Shown in pieces: positions 59,797 through 64,000 of a stretch of 64,000 nt of DNA. The DNA lies in contig JARFIW010001342.1 of NCBI GenBank assembly GCA_036346225.1, positions 1,167,001 to 1,231,000 on the forward strand, in the 5' to 3' direction. A program made the translations under genes and the position numbers. This stretch comes from Platerodrilus igneus. Lineage: Eukaryota; Arthropoda; Insecta; Coleoptera; Lycidae. Positions within the stretch are counted from its first letter, which is position 1. The number at the start of each line of letters is the position of its first letter. The notes below the pieces were generated by a model, which did not search any database, was not told the origin of the DNA, and saw only the letters and a program-made list of their open reading frames with translations.

Positions 59797-60042
59797 AAGA
59801 AAGAGCAATATCGGTCGGTGATTCGATTCTTGTTTTTGGAAAGGAAATCTCGTAGCGAAATCAAAGAGCGCTTGGATGCTGTGTACGGTGACTTTTCTTT
59901 TTCGATGGCGACCGTCAAAAATTGATTTAACGAGTTTCAACGTGGTCGCACTTCGTTTTTTGATGAGTCACGCTCAGGTGCCCCAAAAACGGTTACCACG
60001 GAAAATAACGTAAAAAAATCTACGATCTCGTATTGGCAGACC
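59797..60042 (+). pseudogene. mariner transposase copy 2, N-terminal part
   Basis: Frame from 59797 reads KKEQYRSVIRFLFLERKSR and continues with ERLDAVYGDFSFSMATVKN, then a TGA where the family has Trp, then FNEFQRGRTSFFDESRSG. This is the first DNA-binding half of a mariner transposase. No start codon is preserved in frame. The frame reaches the SINE insertion point at 60042, within the segment usually reading DLVLADR. Confidence 0.85.
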
Positions 60043-60352
60043 CAACATGTGATTTTTCAATGCTCCACCCGAAGGTACTACATTGGCCAGGAAGCGAGTT
60101 TTTTACCTGGAAAATTTGGAATTTTGCCGAACCCTTGCTGTTCCAAGCAAGGTAGGGATCCTTAACGTGCGTGACAACACTCACACACGGGATCTCCATT
60201 TTACCTCTCATCCGAACGAGGGTGTATTTTTGTGAAAAATGCTCGCAGACAATTTTCAAGCAGACCGTGTCGGAATTCGAACCCGGCACCTTAAGCGTAG
60301 TAGTCACACGCATAGCAACTACGCCACGGAGCCCCCCTCCCCTATATACCAC
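60043..60352 (-). mobile_element. tRNA-headed SINE, copy 6, inserted in mariner copy 2
   Basis: Complete minus-strand copy with B box (GAATTCGAACCCGG near 60272-60285) and A-box side (CTACGCCACGGAGC near 60319-60332). The target duplication TGGCAGACC is present at 60034-60042 and 60353-60361. It splits the transposase in its N-terminal half, so it inserted after the mariner. Confidence 0.92.
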
Positions 60353-60361
60353 TGGCAGACC

Positions 60362-60765
60362 GCTGATTGAAGGTGCGCGAGTTAGCTGAGACAGTAGGTA
60401 TCTCAAAAGACCGCGTGGGTCATATCCTGCATGAAATTATGGGCATGAGAAAGCTGTCGGGCGATGGGTGCCTCGTTTGCTCACTCCCGACAACAAGCGC
60501 AACCGCCCTCGACCACGACCAAACTGGCTACGAACTACTGCCCCATCCACCGTATTCTCCAGATTTGGCCCCGTGCGACTTCTTGTTTTCAAACTTGAAA
60601 AAGTCACTCGCCGGGCAGAAGTTTGAGTCGAATGAGGATGTCTTCGTCGACACGGAGGCCTACTTTGCAGACCTCGAGAAAACGTATTTTTCAGACGGGT
60701 TAAAAAAGTTGGAGCATTGCTGGGTCAAGCGTATCGAGTTAAAAGAAGACTATGTTGTAGGCTAA
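60362..60765 (+). pseudogene. mariner transposase copy 2, remainder with internal deletion
   Basis: Resumes with RELAETVGISKDRVGHILHE (helix-turn-helix, from about 60376) and MGMRKLS, then a frame-changed WVPRLLTPDNKR-type segment (about 60465-60500). It then jumps directly to GYELLPHPPYSPDLAPCDFL (about 60530-60585). The segment holding the first two catalytic Asp residues is absent; the last (PCDF) remains. The C terminus LEKTYFSDGLKKLEHCW through KEDYVVG is intact to the stop at 60763-60765. The product could at most bind or dimerise, not cut DNA. Confidence 0.88.
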
Positions 60766-62619
60766 GTACTTATCCGACCACACTCGTATATCGGTGACGA
60801 GTGAAACATTTAAAAGAAAACAATCCTTTATTAATGGTGGCAAAGACTTCTTACAAGAAGACTCCGAAGCACAGATACAAAAACCAAATTAAAAGCTAAG
60901 AAAAAGTATATTATTGTTTTTGTTTGAAATTGCTACAGGGACTCTGTGCATGCCGGCTGTTTAACTTCTTTAAGAAAAGAATCAGAACATGAGTCAAGGA
61001 AACAAAAATAGCGGCAAATGTCAGAAAAACAATGGATAAATTTGTTTCTTTTGAAGTCGCTGCTGGTTCTACCCGGTAGCAAAGATTCAAAAACCAAATT
61101 AAAAACCCAGGCTAAAATTCTAAAAGTAATAGCATTAAATACTCTAGTGTGGTTTTTTTTAACTGCATGAGGGATAGTGATTGCCGCCTCTCAGTGACTG
61201 GTAATTTCTTCAGAAAAAATTCAGAAGTCAAATCCGGTAAACCAAAATATAAACAGGGCTAAATTCCAGAAAAACAAGTGTTGGATACACTTACTTTTTA
61301 GTGGCCTTTGCATCATTACACGTGAATATCCTACATCTGTAGGACGCGAGGCGTTTAAAAGAAAATAACCCTCTCTTACTGGAGACTTAAAACGAAGACT
61401 CAAAAGCAAATGTTCAAGAAACTAAATTAACAGCTCAGGACAATTATAGAAAGATAAACATTAAATATTTTTGTTTTTCGTTGGAATTGCACCAGAAATT
61501 GTAATAGTGAATGCCGTCTACCGGTGACTATTTAGAGAAAAAAAATTAGAACCCAAGTCCAGATAACAAAAATACAACCTCAAGGTAAAATTCCAAACAA
61601 ACTGGATAGATTTGTCTTTTTTTATGGCCTCTGTATCACCAATAAACGACCTACACAGGAGATGAGTGAGAAACTTAAAGAAACAACCCTCTATTAATAG
61701 AGGCCAAGACTTATAACGAAGACTCCGAAAAAAAGATTGCAAAAACTAAATTAAAAGTTTTTGGCCAATATCTAGACATATCAAAATTAATATTTTTGTT
61801 TTTCTTTGAAATTGCACGAGGAACTCTACCAGCCAATTCTGTCTATCACTGGCTAGTAACTTCTTCAAAAAAGAATCAAAAGCAAAACCTTTTTCATTGG
61901 CGGCCGATACTCAGAAGCGAGTGTTCAAAAAATAAATCAGAAGGTCCTAGAAATACAAACATTAAATATTCCTTTTTTTTTGGAATTGCATCAGGAACTC
62001 TAGCAGTGAGAATGCCGTCTATCGGTAGCTGGTAATTTCTTCAAAAAATGAATAATATCCAAAGTCCAGAAAAACAAGTGACCACTGTATCTCTAGCAAT
62101 GAACGCTCTACAAATACGATCAAAGAGAAGAACAAACATTAAATTTTTGTGTTTTTTTGAGTGTACTAGGTCTCTACCAATAAATACCCTCTAAAAATTA
62201 CGGACAAGATCTTCAAAACAGGGTTCAGTTAACGAAAATTACGAATAGAAGGTAAAATAAAAACCCAGGATCATATTCCAAAAAAATAGGCATTGAATAT
62301 TCTTATTTTTGAAGTAGCCTCTAGGATTTTACCACTGAGTGCGTTCTATCAATGGCAAATGAGACTTCTTGAAAACAAAACTCTGAATCAAACGCCCAGA
62401 AAATATAAATAAAAACTCAGTGCCAAATTTCGGAAAAGGCATGAAGTATTTTTCCTGTTATGTTCCAAAAGGGAATTCCATTTGTTATTTTCGCCAGCCA
62501 GTCGCAGGTAATTATGCTCCTTAAGAAGTGCTTCAGAATCAAGCTTCAAAGACCTACCAAACCTACCAAAAACACCATTCTGCAATATTCATAAAGCTAA
62601 CTAGCAACAATTACTGACA

Positions 62620-64000
62620 AACCTAGCACAACTCCCCCCAATTCATCAGCACGACATATCACGACACCGATCCACGCACCCTTGCGAACACCATTATCTC
62701 CAATATTCGCACAGCTGCGACTGAAACTATACCGAGCAGACACTTCATGGTAGACTCAAGAATAACTGCACGAAGCGCAGAGTTAGAACTACGGAGGTGC
62801 ATACAAATTTTCAGATGAACCAATACAGTAGCTACTACATACACCCCACGGCATGACTACAAAGCTGCACGAAGCTGCTATAAACTTCAACCTACGACAG
62901 CTAAAATAACCACTACCAGGCAATTATAGCTGAAGACAATGACGATCCAAAGAGGACCTACAGGAAACTAGTTAACCCCCCCCCCTCAACCATATCCTTA
63001 CTACGCCATCCAACCAGCAACCACGTTCTATCAAACGTACCTTTTTCATCCTCTTAGAGTCAAGTAAATCCGTCAACCACACCCGATGTACACCCGCCAC
63101 TTCAACAACAAACCATCAACTTCCCCTCCAACCCCTCGACCAACACACCAGATACTGAACTTGATGCAGACCAACTAGACACAATTGTTTCTAAACTCAA
63201 CCCTTCTAAAGCTCCTGGTCCTGACTACATTCCGAATACCATCATCTAAAAATCTTCGCGTACCCTAAAAATCCCAGTTGCACGACTATTCCACAAATTC
63301 CTCCAATCAGGAAACTTTTTTGACATCCGTAAACGAGCTTCAATATTCCTCGTATTCAAACCATCAAAGTCTTCAAACAACCCAAAATCCAACATTCTCG
63401 AAAAATTAATTCCTACATAGAAAATCACTCCTTTACTTCCGATAACCAGTTTAGCCAAACTTTCAATACACTCTTCTAAATTAACCACCCACAAATATGT
63501 CATCACTATCTTTCTAAATTTCAACTCTGCCTTCAATCCCCTGTGGTGGTCCAACATCCTATCTCAGCTAAATCTAGCAGACTTCCCAACCAACAACTTC
63601 CACATTATAGAAGCCTACCCGACTGCCTGCAGCGCAACCATAAGCTCTAACTCCTACTCCGTCATTAAAACCCTCAGTTAAGGCTACTCCCAAGTATCTA
63701 TTCCATTCCCAACACTTTGGATCCTCAGTCATCAATTCCTAACTAGATCTCAAAATTCCGAATACCTCCACCTTTGCATATGCTGACGACCTAACCTACC
63801 TCATCCATGGCAACCCCCTTCAGCACTAGAATTCACCGTAAATACTTTAGTAAGCCATAGTGAATCCTGGCTACTTTAATACGAGCAATACCTATCCAAA
63901 ATGCTTCTCCTAAAAGACCGATTAAATCTACGCAAAAGTTATAAAATTCAGTTCCTAGGACCCCCACCCCAACCTTCTCAAACTCCGTTTCCAATTTAGG
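62620..64000 (+). pseudogene. non-LTR retrotransposon (LINE) fragment, RT region, runs off the window
   Basis: The region is rich in C and A on the plus strand, unlike its neighbours. A linker-like segment (ELELRRCIQIF, near 62780-62815) precedes the reverse transcriptase. KAPGPD (63208-63225) is the classic LINE RT entry motif, followed by KIPVARLFHKFLQSGNFFD, FNSAFNPLWWSNILSQLNLA and YSVIKTLS. The catalytic YADD is at 63779-63790 in a shifted frame. Several stops and frameshifts make it dead. The WW and KTLS context suggests a jockey/CR1-R1-like clade, but I would not fix the clade by eye. The endonuclease is not seen. Confidence 0.82.

Larger units (their letters stand above)
59636..60770 (+). 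mobile_element. mariner-like DNA transposon, internally deleted copy 2
   Basis: Ends AGTACTTAGCCTCAC and (as complement) AGTACTTAGCCTACA, flanked by TA at 59634-59635 and 60771-60772. The transposase is split by a SINE and lacks its middle third. It inserted into the ~310-bp satellite. It belongs to a different mariner lineage from the copy at 14150, judged by distinct ends and protein. Confidence 0.92.
58191..62400. repeat. ~310-bp satellite, diverged, interrupted by insertions
   Basis: Landmarks per unit: AACCCTCTATCAGTGGAG, AAAATTCTAGAAATACAAGC, ATTAAATATTCTTGTTTTTC with TTTGGAATTGCATC, and GAATGCCGTCTATCGGTGGC. ATTAAATATT occurs near 58313, 58606, 59131, 59428, 61131, 61460 and 61960, with changed forms near 60907, 61785, 62136 and 62290. 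Corrected for the SINE (about 205 bp) and mariner (1135 bp) insertions, the period is 290-330 bp, with some half-length units at the right. Old and diverged. Confidence 0.82.

Noticed and set aside
60020..60406. 128-codon minus-strand frame
   Set aside because: Covers the SINE and parts of the interrupted transposase in antisense; not a gene.
1..64000. Telomeric repeats or ribosomal RNA genes
   Set aside because: No TTAGG-type runs and no rRNA-like conserved blocks were seen on either strand.

Overview
This window looks like heterochromatic, repeat-dominated nuclear DNA from an animal, most likely an arthropod. I found no convincing host protein gene, no functional tRNA or rRNA gene, and no bacterial-style operon. 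The arthropod reading rests on two different mariner-type transposons with TA target duplications, a Gypsy-type LTR retrotransposon with a tRNA-Lys primer site and an arthropod-style gag, a MITE whose ends read TACAGGGTG/CACCCTGTA, and a family of tRNA-headed SINEs. The sequence is AT-rich throughout. The species cannot be named from what is visible.

Layout. 1-3.6 kb: a 72-bp minisatellite grading into a ~330-bp derivative. 4.7-5.6 kb: a ~180-bp tandem repeat whose units carry tRNA-like B boxes. 5.7-9.3 kb: AT-rich, nothing recognised. 9.3-12.5 kb: a satellite of ~53-bp monomers organised into a ~153-bp trimeric higher-order repeat. 12.5-17 kb: a SINE, a 17-bp minisatellite, a dead mariner (14150-15721) and two SINEs sharing one repeated target site. 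18.1-28.0 kb: a 9.9-kb Gypsy-type element with almost identical 1.65-kb LTRs, frameshifted gag and pol, and a 1.9-kb foldback element inserted in its integrase region. This Gypsy copy itself splits one arm of an older inverted-repeat pair (17.9-32.1 kb), which also holds a probable solo LTR. 34.4-36.6, 38.3-42.0 and 43.7-44.8 kb: three further satellites, the last a 157-bp monomer in 313-bp dimers. 45.8-51.5 kb: a 41-bp minisatellite with recurring spacer modules and an inserted 415-bp palindrome. 51.7-58 kb: a SINE, a Gypsy-like protease remnant, a perfect 118-bp inverted repeat and a palindromic MITE. 58.2-62.4 kb: a ~310-bp satellite into which a SINE and a second mariner have inserted, the mariner itself carrying a SINE. 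62.6-64.0 kb: a decayed non-LTR retrotransposon running off the window end.

The parts do not form a pathway. They form a nested record of insertions: satellites were invaded by mariners and SINEs, an inverted-repeat element was invaded by Gypsy, and Gypsy by a foldback element. The most notable structures are the foldback inside the Gypsy integrase region, the mismatch between young LTRs and broken coding sequence, the SINE pair flanked by three copies of one target site, the three-level nest at 58-62 kb, and several apparently unrelated satellites with periods near 155 or 300-330 bp.
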